This document shows positions 9,313-19,104 of a stretch of DNA of 64,000 nucleotides, piece by piece; the stretch's first letter is position 1; each line of letters starts with the position of its first letter. A model generated the notes under the pieces. It was given only the letters and a program-made list of their open reading frames with translations. It made no database searches and was not told the DNA's origin. Made by a program: the position numbers and the translations under genes. The stretch spans positions 303,501 through 367,500 of the forward strand of contig OZ025656.1 in assembly GCA_964019335.1 (NCBI GenBank), read 5' to 3'. The DNA is from Diplonema japonicum (Eukaryota; Euglenozoa; Diplonemea; Diplonemida; Diplonemidae).

Positions 9313-10827
9313 ATGACGTCGTACGGTACAATGCCGTCCGACGGGAGGTCACCATTGCCGGAAGGGGTTCTGTGGTGGTCGGACCACCCGCCGTTGAACA
9401 CTGCGGGAAGCCCCGGAGGTGGGTTGTTTCATACTAAGGGCAGAATGCGACCCGGCGACCACAAAGAGAAGCTAAGATGGCTGATGCTCTTCCTTCTCTC
9501 CTACGGGAGCGCCATGAACCAGGCGGTGTGTTTCAGCTTCGCGCCCTTCGCGTCGATCGCAGCTGTGCGGTACGGAGAAGGCGTGGTGGCGGAGAGCGAG
9601 GTTATCTACTTCCTTGTGTACATCCCCATGTCGTTTATAGGGTCTTACGCTGTTGACAGGTATGGCCTGCGAACTGCTATGATAGGGGCGTGTCTTTTCC
9701 AGACCCTGGGGACGTGGGTGCGGTGGACTGCATTCTATTTTGGAAGTGGTGAGCGGATGGTGATCTTCCTTGGGCAGTGCATTGCTTCTATTGGAATGTG
9801 CATTTTCGTGAACTCCCCTCCGCGCCTCTCCACTGCTTGGTTCCCCGCCTCGGAACGTACGCTGTCCACCAACATCGCTGTCAACGCGAACGCAGCCGGT
9901 GCGGCGATGGCTTACTTCCTTGGCCCGTTTGTTGTTGAGACAATAGATGATTTCCCTTTTTACAACTTAGTTCTCGCAATGTCGTGCACGTTGTGCCTTG
10001 TCCTTGTGGTGCTGTTGTTCAGATCCCACCCTGACTGGCACACACCTGACATCGTTGATGAGTACGACTGGTCACAGTGGACGTCTGTCTTCAAGAAGAA
10101 AGGCTTCGTGACAACGCTTGCCGTCTTCGCCGTCTCAGAGTGCGTCATCAACACGATGTCCACGTTGCTTGCAAAATTGGTGCGACCGAACGGGTTCTCA
10201 AGAAGCGAGGCGGGGTACCTTGGTGCGGAGTTCCTCATCGTGTGCATGCTTGGGGGTGTCATATTCGGGAGCTTCCCACACAAGTGGAGCCTTCACACGA
10301 ACCTCGCGAAGTGCATGCTGGCATGCAGCGTTTCAATGTTTGTTTTGAAGCTAATGCTAACACACCCTCGAGGTGAGCCCAGCCTGCAAATTGGCGTCTC
10401 CGTTTTTTTCGCAGGATTTTTCCTCGGTCCACTCCAGGCAACGTGCAACGAACTCGGTGTAGAATGTGCCTTCCCCGTGTCGGAGAATACGGTCGCTGCT
10501 TTGCAACAATTGGTGGGGAACTTGGTCAGTGCATTATTTATACCATTCATCTCTTACATGCACGAAGCGCATAGGGCTAGAACGGGCCCCTTAGGCATAA
10601 CTGGGCACGTTGAAAGCTGGTACTACTGGTGGACAATGCCTGAGATTGTCATTTCCATTATGTTGCTTGGGGCCTCTTACTTGCTCTTCACGTACAGGGG
10701 TGCCTATAGAAGGCTCACTATGGAGTTCGAGGTTCAAAGTTGGTGCGATTCAGAAAGTGGGGGAACCTTTGACCCAGAAGAGCAGCGGCTCATAGACGTG
10801 GACAGGAATAGGGGGGTGGAGAAATAG
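9313..10827 (+). CDS. MFS transporter, FLVCR/SLC49-like
   Basis: 504 residues with about 12 hydrophobic segments and a cytosolic loop after the sixth. Family traits include YAVDRYGLRTAMIGACLFQTLGTWVRW (the conserved loop 2-3 D-R-x-G-x-R region), SAWFPASERT-like text (STAWFPASERTLSTNI) and, in the C-terminal half, PVSENTVAALQQLVGNLVSALF. These match the FLVCR/DIRC2 branch, whose members export heme or move choline or ethanolamine. Substrate here is unknown. It probably sits in the plasma membrane or an organelle membrane. The start ATG lies just after a CACCTCACC-type repeat and a CACAG that could be a splice acceptor. No introns are needed. Confidence 0.85.
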   Translation: MTSYGTMPSDGRSPLPEGVLWWSDHPPLNTAGSPGGGLFHTKGRMRPGDHKEKLRWLMLFLLSYGSAMNQAVCFSFAPFASIAAVRYGEGVVAESEVIYFLVYIPMSFIGSYAVDRYGLRTAMIGACLFQTLGTWVRWTAFYFGSGERMVIFLGQCIASIGMCIFVNSPPRLSTAWFPASERTLSTNIAVNANAAGAAMAYFLGPFVVETIDDFPFYNLVLAMSCTLCLVLVVLLFRSHPDWHTPDIVDEYDWSQWTSVFKKKGFVTTLAVFAVSECVINTMSTLLAKLVRPNGFSRSEAGYLGAEFLIVCMLGGVIFGSFPHKWSLHTNLAKCMLACSVSMFVLKLMLTHPRGEPSLQIGVSVFFAGFFLGPLQATCNELGVECAFPVSENTVAALQQLVGNLVSALFIPFISYMHEAHRARTGPLGITGHVESWYYWWTMPEIVISIMLLGASYLLFTYRGAYRRLTMEFEVQSWCDSESGGTFDPEEQRLIDVDRNRGVEK

Positions 10828-11145
10828 GTTAGTCAAAAGTCTCCTTAGAAAACACGAAAGGGGGAGGGATGTAAAAAAAGTAGAAATTATTGGGGGGGGT
10901 GAGAGACATTTTTTATTTTTACCCCTTTATTATTATTCTTCTCTTCTAAAGAAAGAAAGAAAGAAACTACGACAAAATCATCAAAAGAAAAAAAAAAGAA
11001 AAAGAAAAAAAAAGGGAAAGACAGTAGGGGAAAAAAAAAGAGCTTCTCCCTTTAGTAAATTTTTGTTCTTTTTTTTTCCCCCCACCTATATTTCTCGTAT
11101 TCAAAAAAAAAAAAAAAAAAAGAGGAGAGCAGGGTGGCCCCTAAA
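10828..11145. other. Spacer, purine/pyrimidine runs
   Basis: Short A-, G- and T-rich runs; no gene or structured RNA was recognised. It ends with a 19-nt poly(A) just upstream of the next gene. Confidence 0.6.
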
Positions 11146-12174
11146 ATGAAAAAACCGTTCAATCACGGTGAATGGACAACTGTGTTCGAAGAAGTGGGTG
11201 AGACAGACATCGACGCACACACCACAGAAGGGGTGAATGTGAGGATAAAAGACTGGGCGAAGGGGGAGAAGCTGTGGTGCAGGGGCTGCGGACCCGACAT
11301 CGAGCAGGATTTCAACAACGGCGTGCTGGCCCTGCGGAGGAAGGCAAACGTGCGGTTTTTTTTAGACATCCTGCCATGGGTCTTCTACGCATCAACAGGA
11401 GTTCTTGAGAAGCAACTAACCACCATCACATTCAACATAGGCGTTGACCAAGTCATGTCGCCCTTAAACCACGGACGATATTTCTCCATTAATTCCACCG
11501 AAGAGAACTGGAGCACCGCACGACAAACCTGTTCAGAACGAAAATTCATGAACGAAACAGGGAAACTAACGACGGTTCAAACCCTGCAGAACGAACAGTT
11601 TCTGTTATCTATCTTAAACAACACAGAAACATGGACAGCCGGTAGGGTAACAGACACTAAGGTACGTTGGGCGCCTGCTTCAGATGACGACATAACACCT
11701 TTTACGAGTTTTGCGTGGGAACGGGTGCACAACTCGGTGAAGGATAATCCCAATGGGGAGTTTGCAGTCTCTCTTCCTCACTGGTCTGCACGCAGTTTGA
11801 CGGCAGCAAAATTAGCATTCGTGTGTGAATGGGCTTTGTCTCCTGATGACGGATACTTTTCTCTTAATCAAAGTCTTGCACTGAACACGACAATGCGGAA
11901 TTGTTCATTTCTCTCTGAACCGCTGTGTGGTGCCACCTCAGAATGCGCTTGGATAAGTGACGCTTGTTCGGCGGGGTATGCACTTTATGAGGGTCCTACG
12001 TTGATCTTCACGGTGTGCTTTGCATTGCCGCCTTTTGCAGTTTTTTTCTTTTTGGTATCAGTGTGGAAGCGGGCTAGAATCGATACCGAGCGTGAGGAAC
12101 CGTTGGACGCACCGCAGGAAGAAATGTCAGAAATCGCCGAGACGGATACCCAGGTTGTCACTGTAGCTATGTGA
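11146..12174 (+). CDS. C-type-lectin-like membrane protein
   Basis: 342 residues from the ATG at 11146; the upstream GTG-initiated extension adds only four residues. A C-type-lectin-like fold spans about residues 108-225: GRYFSIN start, ENWSTARQTCSE helix, an LTTVQTLQNEQFLLSIL segment, W at ETWTAGRV and VRWAP, and the closing FVCEW. A Cys-rich stretch and a transmembrane helix (about 285-308, hydrophobic FTVCFALPPFAVFFFLVSV) follow, then an acidic cytosolic tail. Several N-x-S/T sites suit a secreted ectodomain. The N-terminus lacks an obvious signal peptide but has a hydrophobic stretch near residues 70-90. The carbohydrate-binding EPN/QPD motif is not evident, so the ligand may not be a sugar. 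Confidence 0.7.
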   Translation: MKKPFNHGEWTTVFEEVGETDIDAHTTEGVNVRIKDWAKGEKLWCRGCGPDIEQDFNNGVLALRRKANVRFFLDILPWVFYASTGVLEKQLTTITFNIGVDQVMSPLNHGRYFSINSTEENWSTARQTCSERKFMNETGKLTTVQTLQNEQFLLSILNNTETWTAGRVTDTKVRWAPASDDDITPFTSFAWERVHNSVKDNPNGEFAVSLPHWSARSLTAAKLAFVCEWALSPDDGYFSLNQSLALNTTMRNCSFLSEPLCGATSECAWISDACSAGYALYEGPTLIFTVCFALPPFAVFFFLVSVWKRARIDTEREEPLDAPQEEMSEIAETDTQVVTVAM

Positions 12175-12575
12175 TGTGGATCCTATGTAGGGAAGGAGGG
12201 GGGGGAATAATAATAATAAATTAAGTAAGCTGAGTTGTGTTCGCCGTCGTGTTCTCACATTTCCCCCCCCCCCCCCCCCCTTCTCTCCTTGATTTTTACC
12301 TCGATCTTGTAGACTGCCTCTTATGAGGAGTTGTATGAAAAAAAAAAAAAAAAGGATTGAAAAAATCTTTTTTTTTTAAATGTATGAGTTACAGGAAGTC
12401 TTTGTGAGACGCCCCCCTTGTTCTCATTTTTACTACCTCTATACCCTTTCATAGAAAGGGGGCGGGGGGAAAAGAAAAAAAAGAACAAGAAAAAGGAAAA
12501 GGGGGGGGGGACGGAAAAAAAAAAGGAAAATGGAAAAAAGGCGCCTCTCACTTCTTTTTTATTTATTATCTTCCC

Positions 12576-12619
<44 letters not shown>

Positions 12620-12706
12620 GCCTCTCATTTCTTTTTTTTTCCTTTTTTTTTTCAACACCCCAAAAAAAAAAACACAAAAAAAAAAAAAAAAAGTGGGGAG
12701 AAAATA
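12175..12706. other. Homopolymer-rich spacer
   Basis: Poly(C) at 12263-12280, several poly(A) runs and one of about 40 A at 12580-12618. Predicted ORFs are Lys/Phe artefacts of these runs. No gene seen. Confidence 0.6.
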
Positions 12707-13888
12707 ATGGTAGTCAGGGCAAGACAACGACGAAGGCGGAATATCTATGAAGATCTAAGGTTATGCGAGATATTATCACCGTGCAGAAAAGGTTTCTGGC
12801 CATCTTTTGGGGAGGAAGAGGAAGAAGAAGAAACGTGCGACGAGGAGTTAAAAACGCCGCTTCGGGTAAGGCAGCGAAACCGCGCCTTCACATACTGCAC
12901 CCACGACACTTTCACAAACGACCCCACGGTTCCAAAATCTAAACGAAGACCACTACCAGCGCAATTGTCCACACGTGTAGCCTGCCCTGCACTTGACAAG
13001 CGAGCACACGCCAGATTAGCACGCGACGCAACTGAGTACCATAACTTACTCCGGCAGGTGACATCGAAACCGTTTAAAAGGAAAAACAATGATTTATGTG
13101 TTCAAAAATGGTGGGCGGAAGGGGTGTTTCAAGGAACCGTCAAAGGAGGTATCCGACAGCATCCTGTTCATGAAAAAAACCTGAAGAAAACGGAGAACCC
13201 GACAACAAAAAGCTACAAAACCTCCCAGAAGCGAGCGACGTACTCTGAACCCCTGATACCGCTGCCACCGAGGGATAATCCGGCAGATTTCATCCTGCCA
13301 TCGGTGAGACTTTCCACTTTGGGGAGCAAAGAGTTCAGGATGCTGGAGGCGCAGTTTTTGATGAAGACAGACGGCAGGCATTACATCATGATCGATCAAT
13401 TTAAAAAAGGCGATCTCATTTTGGGAGGCCGTGCCGTCACATTATCAATGATCGAGAGCTCACTGCAGTTCCATACTTTTGCTGGGTATGTTACTGTGTT
13501 TGATGTGCTTTGTGTCTTGCTTCCGATGGTGCAGCCGCATCTGATTCAAGAGGTGTTTGCGGCGTGTTCAGTTTTTCATTCTACAACGGCGGTGGGGAAG
13601 CGATTCCCGCCGCACATTGTGGAGGAGATAGAGGCTATTTTTAAGAAGCTAGATGTGTTCAACCGTGGGTATCTCACCCCGGATGTGCTTGTCCCCTGTG
13701 TCACCGACATCACCGCCCTCGAGATCGCGTCCTTCATAACCGACTCGCAGCGTGCCGTACCGCTGGCACGTGCTCCCTCCCGGAGCTCCCTCACGATACT
13801 TCCGTTCCCTTCGTTTGCGGAGCTTATTAAACATGCCTATCGGCCTTGTTTCAACCCGTCTACGCTGCGCCATGTTCGAAAGGAGTGA
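12707..13888 (+). CDS. Unknown protein with a degenerate EF-hand-like segment
   Basis: 393 residues, not recognised. The N-terminal half is basic with a short Glu run (residues about 36-42) and looks disordered. The C-terminal half is folded-looking: after a PSVRLSTLGSKEF stretch it contains alternating hydrophobic helices and, near residues 310-330, EEIEAIFKKLDVFNRGYLTPDVL, which has EF-hand spacing (D-x-F-N-R-G-Y-L-T). Several calcium ligands are missing from it. It may be an EF-hand-derived scaffold or cytoskeletal protein; that is inference. The ATG follows a poly(A) tract and AAAATA. Confidence 0.6.
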   Translation: MVVRARQRRRRNIYEDLRLCEILSPCRKGFWPSFGEEEEEEETCDEELKTPLRVRQRNRAFTYCTHDTFTNDPTVPKSKRRPLPAQLSTRVACPALDKRAHARLARDATEYHNLLRQVTSKPFKRKNNDLCVQKWWAEGVFQGTVKGGIRQHPVHEKNLKKTENPTTKSYKTSQKRATYSEPLIPLPPRDNPADFILPSVRLSTLGSKEFRMLEAQFLMKTDGRHYIMIDQFKKGDLILGGRAVTLSMIESSLQFHTFAGYVTVFDVLCVLLPMVQPHLIQEVFAACSVFHSTTAVGKRFPPHIVEEIEAIFKKLDVFNRGYLTPDVLVPCVTDITALEIASFITDSQRAVPLARAPSRSSLTILPFPSFAELIKHAYRPCFNPSTLRHVRKE

Positions 13889-14048
13889 TTTGCCTGATAT
13901 GATATATATATTTTTCTCACCCCCCCCCCCCCCCCTCAATTCGTTTGTGTGTGCAGGTGATTAACATTGCCTTATCGATTTTTTTGTTTTTTTTTAAAAA
14001 AGAAATGGGAAAATACGTTCAAAAGCCCTCAAAAAAAAAAAAAAGAAA

Positions 14049-14417
14049 ATGATGATGCGTGCTGTTATGATCTTCGCCATGCTGGCTGTTGCCTCCGCTG
14101 TGACCCTCACCCCTGAGAACTTCGACTCCGAGATCAAGGGGAAGAACGCCATCGTGAAGTTCTTCGCCCCGTGGTGCGGCCACTGCAAGAGGATGGCCCC
14201 CGCTTGGGAGCAGCTTGAGGGTGACTACAAGGACCACGAGAAGGTTGTTGTTGGTGACGTTGACTGCACCCAGCACCGTGACCTCTGCTCCCGTTTCGGC
14301 ATCCGTGGCTTCCCCACTCTTAAGGCCTTCAAGGCCGGCACCGACGAGCCCGAGGACTACAAGAGCGGCCGCTCGTACGATGACCTCAAGAAGTACATTA
14401 CTGAGAACCTTCAGTAG
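14049..14417 (+). CDS. Single-domain protein disulfide isomerase, copy 1
   Basis: 122 residues: a signal peptide (MMMRAVMIFAMLAVASA) followed by one thioredoxin fold with the PDI active site APWCGHCKRMAP, the buried acid and cis-Pro region (RGFPTLKAF), ending ITENLQ. It should form or shuffle disulfides in the ER lumen. There is no classical C-terminal KDEL. Single-domain PDIs of about 15 kDa are known in kinetoplastids and some other protists, whereas animal PDIs carry two to four thioredoxin domains. Strong codon bias suggests high expression. A near-identical copy lies 250 bp downstream. Confidence 0.93.
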   Translation: MMMRAVMIFAMLAVASAVTLTPENFDSEIKGKNAIVKFFAPWCGHCKRMAPAWEQLEGDYKDHEKVVVGDVDCTQHRDLCSRFGIRGFPTLKAFKAGTDEPEDYKSGRSYDDLKKYITENLQ

Positions 14418-14439
14418 AAGTAAATTAATTTTTTAGTGG

Positions 14440-14471
<32 letters not shown>

Positions 14472-14668
14472 GTCCTCTCCCGTTTATAATGCCCCACACT
14501 TTACCCCAATTTTCTTTTTTATTTCTTTATTTTGACTCTTGTGCTCGCTCAAACTTGGGTTACAGAGTTTAATTTTTTTCCCCCCCCTAATTTTCTGTAA
14601 AACGCGTTTTTTTTTAATTTTAAATTACACAGCCTGTTTTTAACACACAAAAAAAAACCTCTATAAAA

Positions 14669-15040
14669 ATGATGATGCGTGTTGTTATGATCTTCGCCAT
14701 GCTGGCTGTTGCCTCCGCTGTGACCCTCACTCCTGAGAACTTCGACTCCGAGATTCTTGGTGGAAAGAACGCTCTTGTGAAGTTCTTCGCCCCGTGGTGC
14801 GGCCACTGCAAGAGGATGGCCCCCGCTTGGGAGCAGCTTGAGGGTGACTACAAGGACCACGAGAAGGTTGCCATTGGTGACGTTGACTGCACCCAGCACC
14901 GTGACCTCTGCTCCCGTTTCGGCATCCGTGGCTTCCCCACCCTTAAGGTGTTCAAGGCCGGTGCTGACGAGCCCGAGGACTACAAGAGCGGCCGCTCGTA
15001 CGACGACCTCAAGAAGTACGTCTCTGAGAACCTTCAGTAG
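14669..15040 (+). CDS. Single-domain protein disulfide isomerase, copy 2
   Basis: 123 residues, nearly the same as the upstream copy. The signal peptide differs at one residue, the CGHC site and the RGFPTLK cis-Pro segment are identical, and the main change is near residue 29 (EILGG versus EIKG, one residue longer). Long stretches are identical even at silent sites, which indicates recent tandem duplication or ongoing gene conversion. The spacer and leader are not duplicated, and the poly(A) tract before this ATG is shorter and interrupted. Confidence 0.93.
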   Translation: MMMRVVMIFAMLAVASAVTLTPENFDSEILGGKNALVKFFAPWCGHCKRMAPAWEQLEGDYKDHEKVAIGDVDCTQHRDLCSRFGIRGFPTLKVFKAGADEPEDYKSGRSYDDLKKYVSENLQ

Positions 15041-15639
15041 AAAGAGAGAGAGAAAAAAAAAAAATGCATGCTCCAGTTTTAAAAAAAAAAATAAGAAATT
15101 TTATCCCCTCCCCATCCCCCACCTTTTATAATAAAAAGAAGAAAGTGTGCCCATCCTTTAATATAGGGGTCTGTGGCACACGCAAAGTACGCAAAAGAGA
15201 AAAAAAAAGATTTTGAAAAAAAAAAAAAAAGTGTTTTTGTAACCCCCTCTTTTATTCCCTTTCATTTTCTTGACACTGACGTTCTCAAAGGTAGATGGAA
15301 AAGGGGGGACAGGGAAAAGAAAAGAAAAAGAAGAAGAAAAAAAAAAGGAGAACCCTTTTTTTTCCCTTTCTTCTTCCTCTTTTTTCTTCTTTTCCCCGTT
15401 TCTATTTTGCCAGAGATCGAATGGGTATTTAAAAAAAAAAAAAAAAAGAAATGAGATGTGGAGATGCAAGAGCAGAAAACAATTAATTAATAGTCCCCGG
15501 CCCCCGCCCGCTCCCCCACCTTTATTGATTCCCTCTCCACCATTTTTTTTTTTTTTTTGCCTTTATTGACGTTTCCCCTTTTTTATATTATTTTTCACAC
15601 CTTGCTGTAAGGGTCAACCCACACCGCTGAAGGTCGGAG
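15041..15639. other. Homopolymer-rich spacer
   Basis: A/G and T/C runs throughout; no gene recognised. The last 40 bases before the carboxylesterase ATG are ordinary mixed sequence without a poly(A) leader. Confidence 0.6.
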
Positions 15640-18600
15640 ATGCTTACTACGCTTTTTGTGGCATCCATGGGGGTGCTGAATACCAGCAGCCCGCCGCTAG
15701 TGCACACCGCAGAGGGGTGGGTTCAAGGGAGCTACGTTGCCGGTGTCGAAGTTGAAGTTTTCTTCGGGGTACCATTTGCCGAGCCGCCGTTAGGTAACCT
15801 CAGATTCAAGCCGCCACAAAGACACCACAACTGGTCAAATGTGCTGCCAACACAAGAGTACAAAAACGACTGCATTCAGGACATGGAAGGCTACTACAAG
15901 GACCCTGTTTGGGGTTCGGAGGACTGCCTGTACCTCAACGTCTATGCCCCTAAGGGTGCCCACACCGGAGGAAAAGAATACCCTGTCATGGTCTTCATCC
16001 CAGGTGGGGGGTACTGGTGGGAGTCGGCGGGTGTTAACGACTGCCCGCAGTGCCCCGTCGGCCGTGGTCTCATCGAGCTGATGAACGATGTCATTGTAGT
16101 AGCGGTGCCCTACAGGGTCGGTGCTCTTGGCTTCCTTGGCGGCGAGACGCTGCGTGCACGCGGGGGCGACGGCAGCACTGGCAACTGGGGCATCCTTGAC
16201 CAGCGTGCTGGCCTCGAATGGGTTCAACGCAACATCCACCACTTTGGCGGCGACCCCAAGCAGGTCACCTTGTGGGGTCAATCTTCCGGTGCCGCCTCCG
16301 TCGGCATCCACATGACCTCTGCCGGCTCGCAGGGCCTCTTCCACAAGGTCATCATGCAGTCCGGCTCCTTCCCGTCATGGACAGCCTTCAACACCGATGC
16401 TTCCAACCGCGGCTACGACTGGTTGGTTCTTAACTCTGGCTGCAAGGAAAAACTCGACATCATCGAGTGCCTGGAGAATCTCACACCTGCTGAGATCATC
16501 GCAGCACAGCGGCCCCCTTCCTCTGCTTGGCAGCCTGGTGAGCCGAAACCCGCGGATGACCCGAACTGCGACCCTGCCTACTGCTGGTGGCATGTCCCGT
16601 GCAGGTATGGCAGCCCGTACATGCCGCAGATCGACGGTGTGGTGATGACAGACTACCCTACCAACCTGTTGGACAAGGGACAGTTCTCACAGGTACCTGT
16701 GCTGCATGGGAAGACAAGGGACGACGGGAGGTGCTTCACCGATGAGACGACGACACTGGAGCCGATGGTGGACGAGCAGGGGCTGTGGGACTGGGCCGAC
16801 TTCACGTACCAGAATCCCGATGGGTCGCTTCTGCCGGAGCTGAAGAAACTGTACCCGCCGTCTGCCTTCGCAGAGAGGGCGAAGCACACTCAGGACTACA
16901 GCGAGGCGTACTTCGCAGGGACAGAGATGTCGTCAGACTTCAACGAACAGTGCCCCGCAGCAAGGGCGTCGCGCAAGATCGTAGCATGGGGCGTGCCTGT
17001 CTACGAGTACGTCTTCACCTACGACAACTTCTATGACAAGCCCTTCTGTGACCACTCCGCTGATCTTGCATACACGTTTTACTACACCCCGTACTTCCGG
17101 GACACACCCAAGCCAGAGGAGGCGGAAACCATGGCCACTGTCATGAGCCAGATGTGGGTCAACTTTGCGAAGCACAGCAACCCTAATGGAGAGAACCTTC
17201 CTCAGTGGGACCAGTTCGTCCCTGCTAGGGAGACCATCTTGGAGGTGTGTGGTTTTTTTTTATACGGGTCGATTTCAAAAAACCCCCCCCAAAATGAGGC
17301 CAATTGACACTTTCGTTGCATCTTTGGGCATGCCGCCCCCTTTAAAAAAAATTCTCCATATTTCACGGCCCATATTAGGAAAGAACCCGGGTCAGAAATC
17401 GCTCAAGGGTGCTATTTTGACCTATGAAAAATGCAGTATTAGGGAAAAATCGGGTTTTAGTGGTTTTGGTAAAATCAGAGAGTATGCTTTCAATAGCTAG
17501 AAATAGCGGAACTCACTGCTAGAAGGTGGCTGAAATGATGTTGGAAGTGGAAACCTTCATTTCCTAGTCTTCTGCGGCTGAGATGTGCTGCTGCTGAGTG
17601 GGCGACCTCGTTTCTTTTTCATACTATAGGCCTTCTACCGCAGTTTGGGGGGGTTTTAAGACTCATTCGTAGGTGTACTTGGTGCTTTGGGCTTGTCATG
17701 GCGAGTATTTTTGTAATTTGGTTACTATTCTTTCTCGTTTTTCAAGTCCGGGAAGGCTATCAGGAACGTCCTCATACTCATCACAAGATTCATAGACTGG
17801 GGGCCTTTTCTCTGCCCTGTCTGCAGCGAGTTCTTTGATGATGTACTTTAGTTCTTTCTAGTTCGTGGACGCGCACGTAGCAAAACACCCTCCGGTGTGC
17901 TCCTGAGCTCATATGCACCTGTAAAATCCGGAAACTCAAGAATTTTCTTTTATGCACGGCGCACCGTATCGTATTGGTGATGTTAGCTATTTCTTCCACA
18001 GTTTTAATTGTTGTGGAACGAGGCACCCAAAGCCAAACACGAGAGAGCACACCAAAGTGGCTGTCCCTGTTGTTTTTGCCGTGTTTCTCCCCCAGAAACC
18101 ACAGGGAAAACGTCCGATCGGGATATACATAACGAAGACCAAAAAGAACAAAGTAGCAAAATTCCTTTGCACGAAAGTGACGCCCACCGTCAGTCCAGAG
18201 TATCCACTCCATTTTTTTCTTTATTTTTTCCTGTGCCCATGCTACTGTGGAACAAGACTTTTCCAACAGTAAGGCCAGCTGCCCTTATTTCATCATGTGT
18301 GATGTGGTCAAGCCTCATGCCTCTGACCAATTGGCGCCGTGTGGTGTCTTGTTGGCTACTAAATCAACCAGAAAATGATAGCAGAAGTGCCGCTAGAAGT
18401 TCCCTTTTACACACCACTTCACAAACTAGTGCAGCACAGTCGTTGCCACTGAGCTTCTCAAAAACCTCTGTGGCGAGTGTCCTGATCGCCGTGGTGTTCC
18501 CATTTACCCTTTCTCGGTCCGAATACCATTTTTTTTTACCCCTAGCTTCTCAACAGCAAGTTTAAAAGCATCCATTTTTGTCACCCCCTCTTTTACTGAA

Positions 18601-19104
18601 TTTGTGCAAAGTGAAAAAACCCATTTTTGCCCCTAGGACTGAATTTTCTGGGTACTAGTAACACTCACTTTCCCATTTTCTGGGGTGTTTTCTTTCCTAA
18701 CCTGGGCCGGGAAAGTTGTAGAATTTTTTTTTTCTTTGGGAAAAAGTACTTAGAGAAATATTGAAAGTGTCAATTGGCCTCATTTTTTTTGGGGGGGGGG
18801 GTTTGAAACGATGCCATATTTTAAATTCTCACAGTTTGGGGTGAACCACGAGCTGAGTTTCCGTTCGATCACTAACTACCGCAAGACAGAGTGTGAGTTC
18901 TGGGACTCGCATTGGGAGTACTTCCACAAGTGCATTCCCCAGCCTGAGAGGTCCCTCAACTCTACAGCGAAGGTGCGCAACCTTAAGAGAAGCAGGCCTT
19001 GGTGCAAGGCCCCAGCAAACACCCCCATTTCACGCTCCAGGCGTATGTCAGCGAACAAAACCAAGTTCGAGGAAGATTTGTGGAACAAAGAAAAGGAATT
19101 GTAG
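15640..19104 (+). CDS. Secreted carboxylesterase/cholinesterase-family hydrolase, two exons
   Basis: Exons 15640-17244 and 18835-19104 join in phase 0 to give 624 residues. The alpha/beta-hydrolase type-B esterase signature is clear: FFGVPFAEPPLGNLRF, GSEDCLYLNVY, an oxyanion-hole IPGGGYWW, and a nucleophile elbow GQSSGAAS (S215; the family norm is GESAGG). Probable acid is D361/D362 (KTRDDGRCF) and His is H472 (CDHSAD). A hydrophobic N-terminus suggests secretion. Without splicing the first exon runs into a frame of T and C runs and loses the conserved ITNYRKTECEFWD end, which resumes exactly at 18835. The 1590-bp intron is about 20-40 times longer than the others here and holds a transposon. 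Confidence 0.85.
17263..18816. mobile_element. TIR transposon inside the esterase intron
   Basis: Terminal inverted repeats of about 50 bp with a perfect 24-bp core: AAAATGAGGCCAATTGACAC plus TTTC at 17291-17314 and its complement at 18763-18786. Outside the core both arms continue as poly-C/poly-G and a TTTCAAA-type stretch, imperfectly matched. The minus strand inside encodes transposase-like sequence. No clear target duplication was found because the flanks are T-rich; ATA on both sides is a weak candidate. Confidence 0.8.
17790..18543 (-). pseudogene. Decayed DDE-type transposase
   Basis: Read on the minus strand, an open frame at 18266-17790 contains WTDGGRHFRAKEF followed about 30 residues later by GEKHGKNNRDSHFG. 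This layout (W-x-D-x-G-x-HF and HGK-x-x-D-x-x-FG) is what I know from protist and giant-virus DDE transposases, the Asp residues being catalytic. Upstream (18543-18300) another frame reads sensibly but contains a TGA at about 18364 and needs a frameshift to join, so the gene is broken. Family not determined. It lies antisense to the host gene. Confidence 0.5.

Larger units (their letters stand above)
17245..18834 (+). other. Intron of the esterase gene, carrying a transposon
   Basis: The donor is GAG/GTGTGT at 17245 and the acceptor TTCTCACAG/TTT at 18834. Splicing restores the esterase C-terminus in frame. The first and last 18 bp flank an inverted-repeat element. Those 36 bp together match the usual 38-45 bp introns of this genome, as if a mini-intron had been split by an insertion. 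Confidence 0.8.
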
